Under the pieces are notes generated by a model. That model worked only from the letters and a program-made list of their open reading frames with translations. It ran no database searches and was not told the origin of the DNA. DNA of 64,000 bases, taken from the NCBI GenBank assembly GCA_030068075.1, contig CM057836.1, positions 73,321,788 to 73,385,787 on the forward strand. The letters are read 5' to 3'. This DNA is from Paguma larvata (taxonomy: Eukaryota > Chordata > Mammalia > Carnivora > Viverridae). The position numbers were made by a program, and so were the translations under genes. Below, piece by piece: positions 43,441 to 53,160 of the stretch (its first letter is position 1; each line of letters starts with the position of its first letter).

Positions 43441-44468
43441 GGAAGCCCACTCCTGGGCCGGGTCAGGTTGGCAGAGAGCAGGGCCTGCCCCGCAGCAGTG
43501 GGGTTCCTACGGAACCACTCTATGAGTGGGCCTTACTGTGATGCCAGGTAAAAAACAAAAACAAAAACAAAAAAAAACTAGTCACTGGCTTGTAGCAAGG
43601 CTGTCGTGAGGCAGCTGTTCACCGCGTCCCACGGCAGGACCCGGGGTGGCCCCCGCCTGTCTCATCCTTACGGACAAGTTTAGGTATAGAAGGACACAAA
43701 TACAGAGTCCACGAATTGCTTCCCCCCCCAACCACACGTGCGCACCCGTACACCTGCGGGCTCCCGGCTCCCTACAGACACTCTGGAACCGCCATCGCTT
43801 CTGGGGGTTCTAGTGTCAGCCTCTGGGCTTCTCTGAAGCCCAGATAGGCAGGCTTTCACGGGGGGCCACTCGTGACGCTGTGAGTTATATAACAGACCCG
43901 GCTCCTTTCTTGGCGTTGGCCTTTAGAAAGCTTAGCGATAACCTTGTGGAGCCCTAGAGCAAGTAAATACGGCTCTGAGGTATGCTTCCAAATCTTTTTC
44001 TCTTTCTCTCCCTTTCGGAAAATGCTGGAGGAACTTTGAAAATTCTGCAGAGCGCGCAGCGATAACCCTGCCTCTGATGCTTGCTGTGCAAAATCGACGA
44101 GTGTTACTATTTTGTCGTCTTTGCTTCAAGTCTGTAAAACGTCACACGCAAAGTTGAACCGCCGTTGTCCCCCTCGAGGACGGTGCCCTCCTCCCGATCA
44201 GAGCAGGAGCCAGTGTCCGAAATTTGGTTCAGATCTTCCTTTTGGAAATGGCAAGAAACGTTTCTATGTGTTCGTAGGAATTTGTCAGGCAGGCCTGGTT
44301 TTTATGAAGTTTATAAGTGGCTCACGCAGTACGCTTTATTCCACAACGTGCGTGTTTCACTGAACAGTATGTCGGGAAGTTTCCTTCTCACTCTTTCTGT
44401 GTATTCTTGATTGTATTTTATGGTTCCTTCCTGGGCATGATATATCCGTTTAGAAACTGGCGGTGTTT
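43441..44468. other. unassigned unique sequence
   Basis: Contains a (A5C)n tract at 43551-43578. AT content rises after 43,900. No gene or dated repeat recognised. Confidence 0.45.
43551..43578 (+). repeat. (AAAAAC)n tract
   Basis: Four A5C units with A-rich ends. It resembles an old poly-A tail, but no retroposed body is recognised upstream. Confidence 0.8.
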
Positions 44469-44694
44469 GGGGCGCCTGGGTGGCTCAGTCGGTTGAGTGT
44501 CCGACCTCGGCTCAGGTCATGATCTCACGGTTCGTGGGATCAAGCCCCGCGTCGGGCTCTGTGCTGACAGCTCAGAGCCTGGAGCCTGCTTCGGATTCTG
44601 TGTCTCCCTCTCTCCCTGCCCCTCCCCCACTTATGCTCTCTCTCTTTCTCTCTCTCTCAAAAATAAATATGCCTTTTAAAAATTTAAAAAAAGA
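44469..44694 (+). mobile_element. SINEC_Fc-like SINE
   Basis: Forward full-length copy with intact A-box TGGCTCAGTCGG. The B-box is changed to GGATCAAGCCCC. Flanks GCGGTGTTT and GGCAGTGTT suggest an eroded duplication. Confidence 0.93.
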
Positions 44695-44699
44695 GATAA

Positions 44700-45149
44700 G
44701 GCAGTGTTCAAACAAAGACAGGATTAATAAAATAATGATCTCTGGGTATGGTAGTTATTATCCTAAGTAAGAACTGGTCATCCTCTCTCTGTCTTCACGG
44801 ACACCCACGACCATGGAAAACGAGTCAGTGCTGCCCGAGGAGACGCTCGAAATGGATTTCTGGAAGCCTCCCCTGCGCTCAAATAGGCGCTCTCGGGAAG
44901 AAGTTTTCTCTGAGGGAGTTTTGCTTCTTTTCTACGTGGAGACAAATGAAATGAAGTGACCCATTGAATTTTCCATCAACTCACAGGTCTTGGGAGGCGG
45001 CTGGTGGGCCGGCTACCAGGTAAATGCCGGGGAAAATGAGAGAAAGTGCCTGTACCTTCCCGGGCTCTATAAGCTTGGCGGGAAGATAAGTCGGGCCACA
45101 GGCGAGGTGGCGCGGGCACATGGAGGGCAGTGTGCGGGAGAGGGGAAGG
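44700..45149. other. unassigned unique sequence
   Basis: No repeat or gene recognised. Confidence 0.4.
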
Positions 45150-45319
45150 GAAGGGAACCCAGCCGCCTGGATTTAAATCCCTGCTCTGCACTCCAGAGCT
45201 CTGTGGATTGACTGCACCTTCTTTTTGCCCCACTTCCTCATCTGTGAAATGGGAATAATAAGGTTGAGTGAGAATTAAATGTAATAATATATATATATAT
45301 TATAACATATTATACATAC

Positions 45320-45362
<43 letters not shown>

Positions 45363-45422
45363 GCTATGAATACAGTATCTGACACTTAGCAAGCACTATA
45401 TATGTATTTGTTAAATAAAAGT
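45150..45422 (+). mobile_element. MIR SINE with inserted (TA)n
   Basis: Sense MIR: GCCTGGATTTAAATCCCTGC, CTTCCTCATCTGTGAAATGG, GAATAATAAGGTTGAGTGAG, then the TA repeat, then CAGTATCTGACACTTAGCAA and TTTGTTAAATAAAAG. The tract lies where MIR normally has its weak AT-rich stretch. Confidence 0.85.
45283..45362. repeat. (TA)n microsatellite, about 80 bp
   Basis: Imperfect TA repeat with occasional C or CA. It is self-complementary and likely unstable and polymorphic. Confidence 0.95.
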
Positions 45423-45432
45423 AAGTGTTTCA

Positions 45433-45652
45433 GGGGCGCCTGGGTGGCTCAGTCGGTTGAGCGGCCGACTTCGGCTCAGGTCATGATCTCACCGTCTGTG
45501 AGTTCGAGCCCCGCGTCGGGCTCTGTGCTGCCGGCTCAGAGCCTGGAGCCTGCTTCAGATTCTGTGTCTCCCTCTCTCTCTGCCCCTCCCCTGCTCATGC
45601 TCTGTCTCTATGTCTCTCAAAAATAAATAAACGTTAAAAAATTTAAAAAAAA
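45433..45652 (+). mobile_element. SINEC_Fc-like SINE, close to consensus
   Basis: Forward full-length copy with intact A-box TGGCTCAGTCGG and B-box GTTCGAGCCCC. It is inserted at the end of a MIR. AAGTGTTTCA (45423-45432) and AAATATTTCA (45655-45664) may be the duplication. A 60-residue frame without an ATG start runs through it, as in most copies. Confidence 0.95.
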
Positions 45653-45664
45653 ATAAATATTTCA

Positions 45665-45894
45665 ATGGCACAGACCATGAGCTATGATGGTCCAGAGATG
45701 GCTTCGAGGGGGAGGGGTATGTGAAATGGCTTCACAAGGAGGGTATCAGAGAGAGCGTGATCAAAGACTCGAGCGATTCAGAGCTCTTCACCAGAAGACA
45801 TTCTTCGCTAAAACAAGGTATGTGTGGGCACAATAAGGAGAGAGGTCAGGCGGAACCGTGGGAGCACGTGAAGAGAATGGTGATATCAACAACG
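45665..45894. other. unassigned sequence, possibly diverged L2
   Basis: Purine-rich text that could be the left part of the L2 that follows, but it is not clear enough to call. Confidence 0.35.
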
Positions 45895-45995
45895 CATGCG
45901 GAGAGGGGAAGGCCTTGATGTCAGGACCAAAAGTTTGAGATTTATCCCATAAGAAACAGGGAGCCCATCCAGGTTCCATACAGCGGTGACATACC
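45895..45995 (-). mobile_element. L2 LINE fragment
   Basis: AAGGCCTTGATGTCAGGACC, AAGTTTGAGATTTATCCCAT and AACAGGGAGCCCATCCAGGT match the reverse L2 segment 'ggccttgtaggccatg..ttggattttatcc'. Confidence 0.75.
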
Positions 45996-47254
45996 GTAAG
46001 GACATATATCAATCAGGAGAATCCAGCACTCCCCCACTTCTCAGCAGGGTACAACACAGTTTATATGTCCTCTGCCAGTCGGCTGAGCCCTTGCCCCATA
46101 TGGGCTTCACGTTGAGACCGGACCAAGGAAACAGACCCCGTCTAGAATATTCAGGGCTGCTGCAAAGGACCAAAAAAAAAAAAAAAAAAGGCAACAGCAA
46201 ACTGCGCTGGCTCTTAAAACTTCCGCTGGGAAGTGACACGTGCGTCGTTGGCCCAAGCAAGTCATACGGCCAAGCCTTGCTGTCAATGGAGCTGGGACAC
46301 AGGTCTTCCCAGGAAGGGGCAGCAAATATTTGGGAACAATAATATACCTCCTGAAAGGAGTCTTAAGACCCTGCCTCATATTATCACACAGGCTCGTGCT
46401 CTGATAGTCCCTCCATCCCAGTAACATTGCTCTCGTGCGTTGTTAAGAATTTGTCTTTTACCAGGGTGTTCGAGAATTTGCCTTGAAATCACTGTGGACC
46501 TCGCCCCCACCTCGGGATGCCCCATTAGCCGATCAAAAGGGAACCGGTCCCCTAAGAACCCTCCCCAAGCCTGAGAAACGAATATAATATTTCTGCCTCT
46601 GAGTTGCGCCGGCATCTTGGTCGAGGTGAGCCTGTGCCTTCTCCAGTCTGCCCGGTCTTATAATTTTGTCGCCTGCTGCGATTTCTGGCCTATTGATTAA
46701 TGGGTCTCTCTCTCTCCACCACGAGCGACCTTAATCTTTTCTTAATTGCTTTAATGGCTGTGCGGCTTCCCTCTCGCGCCTTCCCCCACAATGTTGTTGT
46801 GGCAAAGCTTTTGTGTCTTAACTTCATTCCCCAACGGAGGACTTCGCAGGAGCGCGAAAGGTGAATTCGCTGTTTACCCTCTTTGCCGTGGTTGTCTCTC
46901 TTGCTTTATTTCTTCCTCGGCCGTTTTCACGTGACTTCGCCAGTGTGGGGCATTGTCTGAGGCGCCTGGGCACGAATAGGAAAAGAAATAAAAAGATCGT
47001 AAGGAAAGGCGGATGCCGAGGCTCCTCTCCCCCACAGCGACCCCTGCACCTGCTCCGGTGGCATCTGGTCAGGGCACTGCCGCTCCCTCTCTGTCGCCTG
47101 CCCAGCAAGGCCCGTGGCAGGCAGGCCGCTCCTCCCCCACGCCCGGGGAGTCTGAAACCCAGACTCAGGTGTGGGGGCAGGGGTAGCTTCCACCTGACCT
47201 AGCTGGGGTTCTCTCCTCCTTAACAACAGAATTCCGGGGGTTTCTTCAAATATA
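45996..47254. other. unassigned sequence, possible LTR remnant
   Basis: A run of A at 46171-46189. The stretch 46,490-46,650 has LTR-like texture (AACGAATATAATATTTCTGC then GTTGCGCCGGCATCTTGG) but no family is recognised and no paired LTR, primer-binding site or internal genes are seen. CpG is frequent around 46,840-46,990. No coding gene supported. Confidence 0.35.
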
Positions 47255-47600
47255 CTTCATTCCTTCATTCGTTTGGTCACAAACACTTATTAAGTGCCTA
47301 CTGTGTACCTGACACTGGGTTAGGTATCATGGGAAAGTACAAAGAAGGCATGGACCCTGAGCTCCAAACACTCACCTTTCAAACGAACTGAGGTAGAAGG
47401 GTAACTAACAAAGAAACGCCTCAGAAACCCGTGAGGGTCCCGGACGACAAATACCGTGGGAGTTTTGAGGGGAGAGGCCATGGCAGGCTGGGATTCGAGC
47501 CAGCTGCCTGGAAGAGGCGGGCTTTTTAAAACGGACCTTAAATGGTGGGTGGGACACACAAAACAGACAGAAGAGGAGGCATTTCCAGAGGTGAGAGGAA
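47255..47600 (-). mobile_element. L2 LINE 3' end
   Basis: CATTCCTTCATTCGTTTGGTC, ACAAACACTTATTAAGTGCC and TACTGTGTACCTGACACTGG match the reverse L2 3' end. Downstream, AGAGGAGGCATTTCCAGAGG continues the element weakly. Confidence 0.75.
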
Positions 47601-48254
47601 CACAGGAGTTGGGGAGAGGGACCCCTGGCTCCTCTGCGCCCCAAGGCTGCCATGGCCCGGGAGGTTGGGTGTGTGTGGCGGGGGAACGCCTCACTGTGTG
47701 CGCCAATGCTCGGGGCTGCTCGGATTTTTAGGAGACCCCTTTCCCCTTTAGGAGACCCCTTTCCGCACTATTACAAGAGGAGAAGGATGCTAGAAATGGT
47801 TAATGGGTGGCATTTTGAAGGGGAGAGAAGGAGAAAAAGAATATTCTCATTCAACAAGGTCTCAGAAAACAACATTTCTGGAACCTTCTTAGGTGGCCCT
47901 ACAAAGTCAGAAAGGATTCACATGGAGCCCATGCCCTCCACACGACCCCAGGCCATGGTCTGTGTACCAGGTCTTCCGGGAGGCAAGGCTACATTTCAGC
48001 ATCTCGTCATGTCCCAGTTGGTCGCCAAGCATCCTGAACTGCGGTGGCCGTGAATCCCTGGGGAGGAGCCAGGGTCCCTTCCTGGAAGAGAAGAGACGGA
48101 ACCCAGGAGCCCGATAAGGCAGCCGAGCCAAACTGCTTGACACCATGGGTGCCAAGGGTCTCACCTCTACTCCTATTTATAAACTCTTAGGGGAGGCAGA
48201 CAGAGAAAGAGCGTTGATTGAGCATTTGTGTCAGTAAATTGAGGGAGGCATAGA
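47601..48254. other. unassigned sequence with an 18-bp direct repeat
   Basis: TTTAGGAGACCCCTTTCC occurs at 47727-47744 and 47747-47764. Otherwise no repeat or gene recognised. Confidence 0.5.
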
Positions 48255-48415
48255 GTGTGTGCTTAAGAGTTTATCTCTGGGATCGGACACACCAAGTTCC
48301 AATCCAAACTCTTCAAATCTGCCTCTTCCCAGTTGGGTGATCTTGGCTGAGTTATTTAATCTCTCTCTTCTTTTCCTAAAATGCCTTAATGTCAAATATC
48401 TCAAAGAAATATAAA
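48255..48415 (+). mobile_element. MIR SINE
   Basis: CTGGGATCGGACACACCAAG, CCAATCCAAACTCTTCAAAT, TTGGGTGATCTTGGCTGAGT and ATTTAATCTCTCTCTTC follow sense MIR. Confidence 0.8.
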
Positions 48416-48428
48416 ACAAGCCCTTAGA

Positions 48429-48638
48429 GGGGCGCCTGGGCGGCTCAGTCAGTTAAGCATCCGACTTTGGCTCAGGTCACGGTCTCCTGGTTTGGGAGTT
48501 CGAGCCCCGCGTCGGGCTCTGTGCTGACAGCTCGGAGCCTGGAGCCTGCTTCAGATTCTGTCTCCCTCTCTCTCTCTGCCCCTCCCCTGCTCATGCTCTA
48601 TCTCTGTGTCTCTCAAAAATGAATAAACATTGAAAAAA
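48429..48638 (+). mobile_element. SINEC_Fc-like SINE with TSD
   Basis: Forward copy. AACAAGCCCTTA (48416-48427) and AACAAGCACTTA (48639-48650) form the duplication, one mismatch. B-box GTTCGAGCCCC intact. Confidence 0.95.
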
Positions 48639-48650
48639 AACAAGCACTTA

Positions 48651-49010
48651 CATATAACAGGTACCCATATATTCATCACTAACATGAAAGACATAAACTT
48701 CGAATCATATTTACTCCGTATCATCCTTGTTTAAAGAAGAAATGTTAACAATTAGTTAAAACTATTTTCTCATTGTTCCCCTTCTTTCCTTGACTAAGGT
48801 AACAAGTGTCCTGAAGTTGTCTATTATTCCAGTTTTTTTTAAAACTTTTACTACCTGCATAAGTAGCTGTGAATCATAAATGCTGTAATAATACCTGCTG
48901 CTTGAAATTTTACATGATAGGTAGCCTATTTTATGGATTCTTTTGAAAATTCCTTTTTTCAATGTTGAATAACATTGCATTCTGGGATTGCCTGTGTGAT
49001 GGCCACATGG
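48651..49010. other. unassigned AT-rich sequence
   Basis: Probably a diverged L1 edge (ATTGTTCCCCTTCTTTCCTT, CAATGTTGAATAACATTGCA), not clear enough to assign. The palindromic AATGTTGAATAACATT lies at 48961-48976. Confidence 0.4.
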
Positions 49011-49011
49011 G

Positions 49012-49232
49012 TTTTTTTTTTTAATGTTTTTTAAACTTATTTTTGAGAGAAAGAGAGAGACAGAGCACGAGCAGGGGAGGGGCAGAGAGAGAGGGAGACA
49101 CAGAATCTGAAGCAGGCTCCAGGCTCTGAGCTGTCAACACAGAGCCCGATGTGGGAATCGAACTCACGAACTGTGAGATCATGACCTGAGCCGAAGTCTG
49201 ATGCTTAACCGACTGAGCCACCCAGGGGCCCC
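49012..49232 (-). mobile_element. SINEC_Fc-like SINE
   Basis: Reverse full-length copy ending CGACTGAGCCACCCAGGGGCCCC. No clear duplication in the flanks. Confidence 0.93.
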
Positions 49233-49284
49233 TATGGTATTCTGCTCTGAGAGTGGGCCACTGTTTTATTCTCTACCTCCTAGG

Positions 49285-50210
49285 GGCCGGTGACCTTCTG
49301 TAAAGAGCCAGAGAGCAAGTGTTTTAGGCCATATGGTCTCTCCGATGATTTAACTCTGCTGTGGGAGAGGGAACACAGCCATAGACAGCCTGAGTTTGGT
49401 TGTGCTCCAACAAAAAACTTATTTCAAATAAGTTTTTTCAATAAGATTTTATTTTTTTAGAGCAGGGTAAGGTTCACAGCGAAACCGAGGGAAGGTACAG
49501 AGATTTCCCATATATTTCCATATGTCCCCACGCGGGCATAGCCTCCCCCCATCACCAACATCCCCCAACAGAGTAGTACATCTGTGACAACTGGTAAACC
49601 TACACTGACATGGTACGATCACCAGAATCCATAGTTGACATTAGGGCTTGCTCCCGGTACCGTACATTCGATGGGTTTGGACGAATGTGTAATGACATGT
49701 ATCCGCCATTACGGTACCATACGGAGTAGTTTCACTGCCCCCCGAATCCTCTGAGCTCTGCCTCTGTGCTCTCCCTACCCCACCCCGGCACCACTGAGCT
49801 TCTTACTTACTGTTCTGCCTTTTCCAGAATGCCATCCAGTTGGAATCCTATGGTACGGAACCTTTTCAGGTTGGCTTCTTTCACTTAGTATATGCATTTA
49901 GGCTTCCTCTGTGTCTTTTCGTGGCTTGGTAGCTAGTTTATTTTTAGTGTCGAATAATATTCCATCGTCTGGGTGTATCCGTCAGCCACCGCGGGACGCC
50001 TTGGTTGCTTTCACGTTTTGACGGTTATGAATAAAGCTGCTAGAAACATCCGTGTGCAGGTTTTGGCATGGACATAAGTTTAGATCATACTTCTCAGGGG
50101 TCACAAAATATTCTTGTTTTTATTTTTTCAATCACGTAAAAAGGTTCAAAGCCCTCTTAGCTCGCAGGTGACAGGCCGGGTTCGGTCTAGAGACTGGTGA
50201 GCTGTTTCTA
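49285..50210 (+). mobile_element. hAT-Charlie type transposon (MER58-like), split by L1
   Basis: Left part 49285-49436: CCTTCTGTAAAGAGCCAGAG, TTTTAGGCCATATGGTCTCT, ACACAGCCATAGACAGCC, GTTGTGCTCCAACAAAAAAC. Right part about 50125-50210: GTAAAAAGGTTCAAAGCCCT, CTTAGCTCGCAGGTGACAGG. Together they give the element in order around an L1 insertion. No transposase is encoded. The name is from memory. Confidence 0.7.
49440..50115 (-). mobile_element. L1M-type LINE 3' end inside the hAT element
   Basis: Antisense L1 3' UTR: AGGGTAAGGTTCACAGCGAA, CCATAGTTGACATTAGGGCT, GTATCCGCCATTACGGTACC, TTGGCTTCTTTCACTTAGTA, GGTTATGAATAAAGCTGCTA. This is the same L1 type as 12364 on. Confidence 0.85.
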
Positions 50211-50279
50211 CTCTTCTCCTGTGACCAGCGGTGCTGCCATGTTCATTTCTGCAAGCGCTTCCCTGAGGACAATATGAGC

Positions 50280-50660
50280 ACGCCTCCAGGCTAGACACTG
50301 AGGTGTGGAATTGCTGGGGTACAGGGTGTGCGTTCACAACGTCACCGGATATCGCCCGGTGGCTGCTGTCATCAGACCTATTTACATTCCTACGGGCACC
50401 ACCTCTGTTTCCTCCCATTGTCACCAACACTTAGTGTTGTCCAATTTAACCCTTTGGCCACACCCAGGAGTGCGATGCGTGAGGTCTTATTCTTGTTTCA
50501 ATTTGCAATTTCCTGAGAGGTACGTTGTTTTTTTTCCCCAAATGTTTATCGTCCAGGGTGCTTCCGTCCTGAATTGCCCCTTAATAGCTGTTGCCCATTT
50601 TTTCCGTTGGATGGCTTATCATTTCTTTATTGATTTGTAGGGGTTCTTTACATGTTCTGG
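50280..50660 (-). mobile_element. L1M-type LINE 3' fragment
   Basis: GTGTGGAATTGCTGGGGTAC, TTTACATTCCTACGGGCACC, TTTCCTCCCATTGTCACCAA and TTTATTGATTTGTAGGGGTT match the antisense of an old L1 3' UTR. Separate from the preceding L1. Confidence 0.7.
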
Positions 50661-50664
50661 GTGA

Positions 50665-50765
50665 TTGCTTACACCTTCGTAGCCCCAGTTTCCTCATCCG
50701 TGAGCCTGAATGTTAACAGCACCTACAGCGTGGAGTTGCTGTAAGGATTAATGTAAATGAGTCTC
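50665..50765 (+). mobile_element. MIR SINE fragment
   Basis: CCCCAGTTTCCTCATCCGTG, CAGCACCTACAGCGTGGAGT and TGTAAGGATTAATGTAAATG match the 3' half of sense MIR. Confidence 0.8.
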
Positions 50766-51339
50766 CTATAAATGGTCTTTGGCCTTATCACAAAGAGTAG
50801 GGATAAGCAGGACATCATGGTCCCCAGAATCCCTCCCAGGGAGAGCCCCGTATCTGCTTGGAGGACATGTTATGCTGAACAACATGGAAAGGAGGGTAGG
50901 GCAGGAAAAGAATACTCAAGAGCAATGGAGTATGTAGCTAATTGGCTACAAAGGACAAAGTGGCCAATCTGCATGACCACTACGAGGGAGGGAAAGAGAG
51001 GCTGCAGGTCAAGGGTGAGGGGGACTTGGGGAGGGGGTGGCGGTGGGTCGGGGGAGGGGAGGTAACAAAGAAACCTCACGGAGAGACATTGGAAGAGAAT
51101 AAAATCTCAGAGGTCTGTCTCGACTGGTTGTGAAGTGCGTGGTGTAACTTCCCTCCTGGGTTCTGTGTTTCTCCTGCGGAAAAGTCTCCATTGCTCACAA
51201 ACGATGATTGTAAAGGGGGACTCTTGCGCGCCCAGAGAGGTCCCAGCACGTGCACTTGGATTGGCACGGGGCGGGGGGGGAGAACTGCTAGCACGGGACA
51301 CCTCCGCACCGGAGTCTGAGGGGAGAGCTGACAGCTCAG
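50766..51339. other. unassigned sequence with G-rich tract
   Basis: The G-rich stretch 51013-51062 contains at least five runs of four or more G and is a strong quadruplex-forming motif on the + strand. No gene assigned. Confidence 0.5.
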
Positions 51340-51545
51340 AAGCTGTTTGCCAGTTTTATGATGTCGGGTGCTGTACTTGGTCTTTTCCATATACTACCTC
51401 ATTTAATCCTGACAGCGGTGTCATGCAGCCTTAATATCATCCCGTCTGACTTGAGGGACCCGAAGTTCACAGAGGTCAAGTTACTTGCCCAGCAAAGAGT
51501 AGGGCAGGATTGCATCCGGTATGTCTGACTCTAAGACTTCTGTTC
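51340..51545 (-). mobile_element. MIR SINE
   Basis: ACTACCTCATTTAATCCTGA, GAAGTTCACAGAGGTCAAGT, TACTTGCCCAGCAAAGAGT and TCTGACTCTAAGACTTCTGT follow the reverse MIR end to end. Confidence 0.85.
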
Positions 51546-51547
51546 TT

Positions 51548-51550
<3 letters not shown>

Positions 51551-51589
<39 letters not shown>

Positions 51590-51680
51590 GGGAGAGGGAG
51601 AGGGAGAGGAAAGAGGCAGGAGGGGAAAGAGGAGGAGAGCGAAAGAGAGAGGGGGAGACGGAAAGAGAGAGCACCCATCG
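51551..51680 (+). repeat. (GA)n microsatellite and purine-rich tract
   Basis: About 18 pure GA units (51551-51588) continue into GGGAGA and GGAAAG text. It accounts for the Arg-Glu repeats in open frames here. Confidence 0.95.
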
Positions 51681-51751
51681 CTGATCCTTCCGGAAGCCCC
51701 ATGTGGGAGGAAGGGAAGGCAGGGCCCACCCAGGAATCCCAGCCCTCACAG

Positions 51752-51908
51752 GTGGGATTGCCAAGTTCGGCCAATAACAACATGGGACGCCCAGTTAAAT
51801 GTGAATTTCAGATCAACAATGAACAATCACGGTTATGCCCCCATGAACTATATAGGACGTACTTGTACTAAGTCACCATTTGTTGTTCTTCTGAAATCCA
51901 AGTGTAAC
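51752..51908. mobile_element. palindromic DNA transposon (MER53-like)
   Basis: GATTGCCAAGTTCGGCCAAT, GGACGCCCAGTTAAATGTGA and ATTTCAGATCAACAATGAAC on the left are mirrored by TTTGTTGTTCTTCTGAAATCC on the right, so the element is a long inverted repeat. The right arm is shortened by loss of the end. Name from memory. Confidence 0.7.
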
Positions 51909-51910
51909 CG

Positions 51911-53160
51911 GTGTCTGTGGATAATCTGACAGCCTCCCGTGCACGGCATCTCGGTCCGGCACTAGGAGAGACGAGCCTTCGCCTCCCAATGCCCGGGATG
52001 TTCAAACAAACACGCCCGTGGCGCACCTGCCTCTCAGCCTTTGGAGCTACCAAGACCTGCAGCCTGGCAGGAGCCAGCAGGGGTAGGGCGTGGTGGGAAC
52101 GGCCGTCAACGCAGCAGCCCAGCTGCCCATGGAGCCGTGACGGGAGCACGGACAAACTGGAAGGGTCGGCGAGTTTGCCTTTGGGACACCCCGCCTCCCT
52201 TTTCTCCCTTTTCCCGGCGTTCCTCTACCATCCCCGGCTCCCCGCGCCTCCTGATAAACGAGTCCCCGAGTCCCCACCGAGGTGGCAGGGACTGCACGCG
52301 GGACCCCTTCCTGAGAGACCCCGCGACGGAAAGGAAGAGCCCGAGGAGGCCAGGCCTCGAGCCAAGGGCAGGAAGCTCAAATGGCGGGATGTCCGGCCTC
52401 GTGACAAGGGCTGGGGGGAGACTGGGAACAGAAGGGCCCTTTGGTGCTCCCCAAAAGACACCATCTCTGTGACCACCTCTTCTGCCAACTCTGCCTGAAG
52501 GAACGGATACCTAAACACAAGCGCGTAGTATGAGGCCTAACACGAAATTCCGGCCTGAGGCAGAACTCTCTGGGCCTTGTTGTCCTGCCTCGGGCAGCTT
52601 CCTCCACGCCGGGGAGCAGTGGGGGCTGGAGGGCTTTCCTTGCACAAGCATCACCGGCCCTGAGCTCCGAAGTCTCTAGTTGCTCTCGTTCTTGCTCAGC
52701 CTCCATCCGCTCCTTGAATGGTCTCCCCCCTCCTGCCGGCCCCCCCCGGAAGGCAGACAGGGCCAAGCCATGCTCCGAGGCCGGCGCGGAGCCCCCCGAA
52801 GCCCAGGGCCAGACTCTCGACGCACACACACCTGTCCTTGGCTCATTGTCGCTCCCCTCCTGGAAAGAGTTCCGGGCCTCCCACCCTGGCCTGCCCACCT
52901 CTAAACAGCCTTCGAGTGCTGTTTCCATGACAACCAGAGGCACTGCTGTCCTTTCACACCTATGACGCGAAGCTCCCTCCCTCCCGACGTCTTGCCCGGC
53001 TGCCCCGGATTCTTGTCGAGACCCTCTGTGGTCACCCCGAGTACACGCACGCGCCGCCTCACAGACTCCCCCTTCCATCGGCTTCCGAGAATTTTACCCC
53101 CAGGTTGCCTCGAAGCCATCAGCGGAGGGCCTTCTCTTTGAATACGGAGGGTTGGTTTTT
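51911..53160. other. GC-rich sequence with a weak CpG cluster
   Basis: By hand count about 21 CpG occur in 52155-52405, near the undepleted expectation but over a short span. CpG is also frequent at 52,770-53,060. A 233-residue minus frame (52377-53078) has no domain and Gly/Arg/Ala-rich composition typical of GC-driven open frames. Possibly a minor CpG island. Confidence 0.4.

Noticed and set aside
45402..45626. A near-identical 60-residue frame (AQSVERPTSAQVMIS..SSPASGSVL) found at more than a dozen places on both strands, as if a protein family
   Set aside because: Each instance coincides with a SINE copy and reflects its consensus sequence; most lack an ATG at the shared start.
46490..46700. 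An endogenous retrovirus LTR
   Set aside because: Only weak texture; no partner LTR, primer-binding site or viral gene could be seen, and no family recognised.
51510..51929. Arg-Glu repeat protein
   Set aside because: The repeat is the translation of a (GA)n microsatellite, then a DNA transposon fragment.
52377..53078. 233-residue minus-strand frame as a gene
   Set aside because: Gly/Ala/Arg-rich composition with no domain or splice context, and forward frames overlap it equally.
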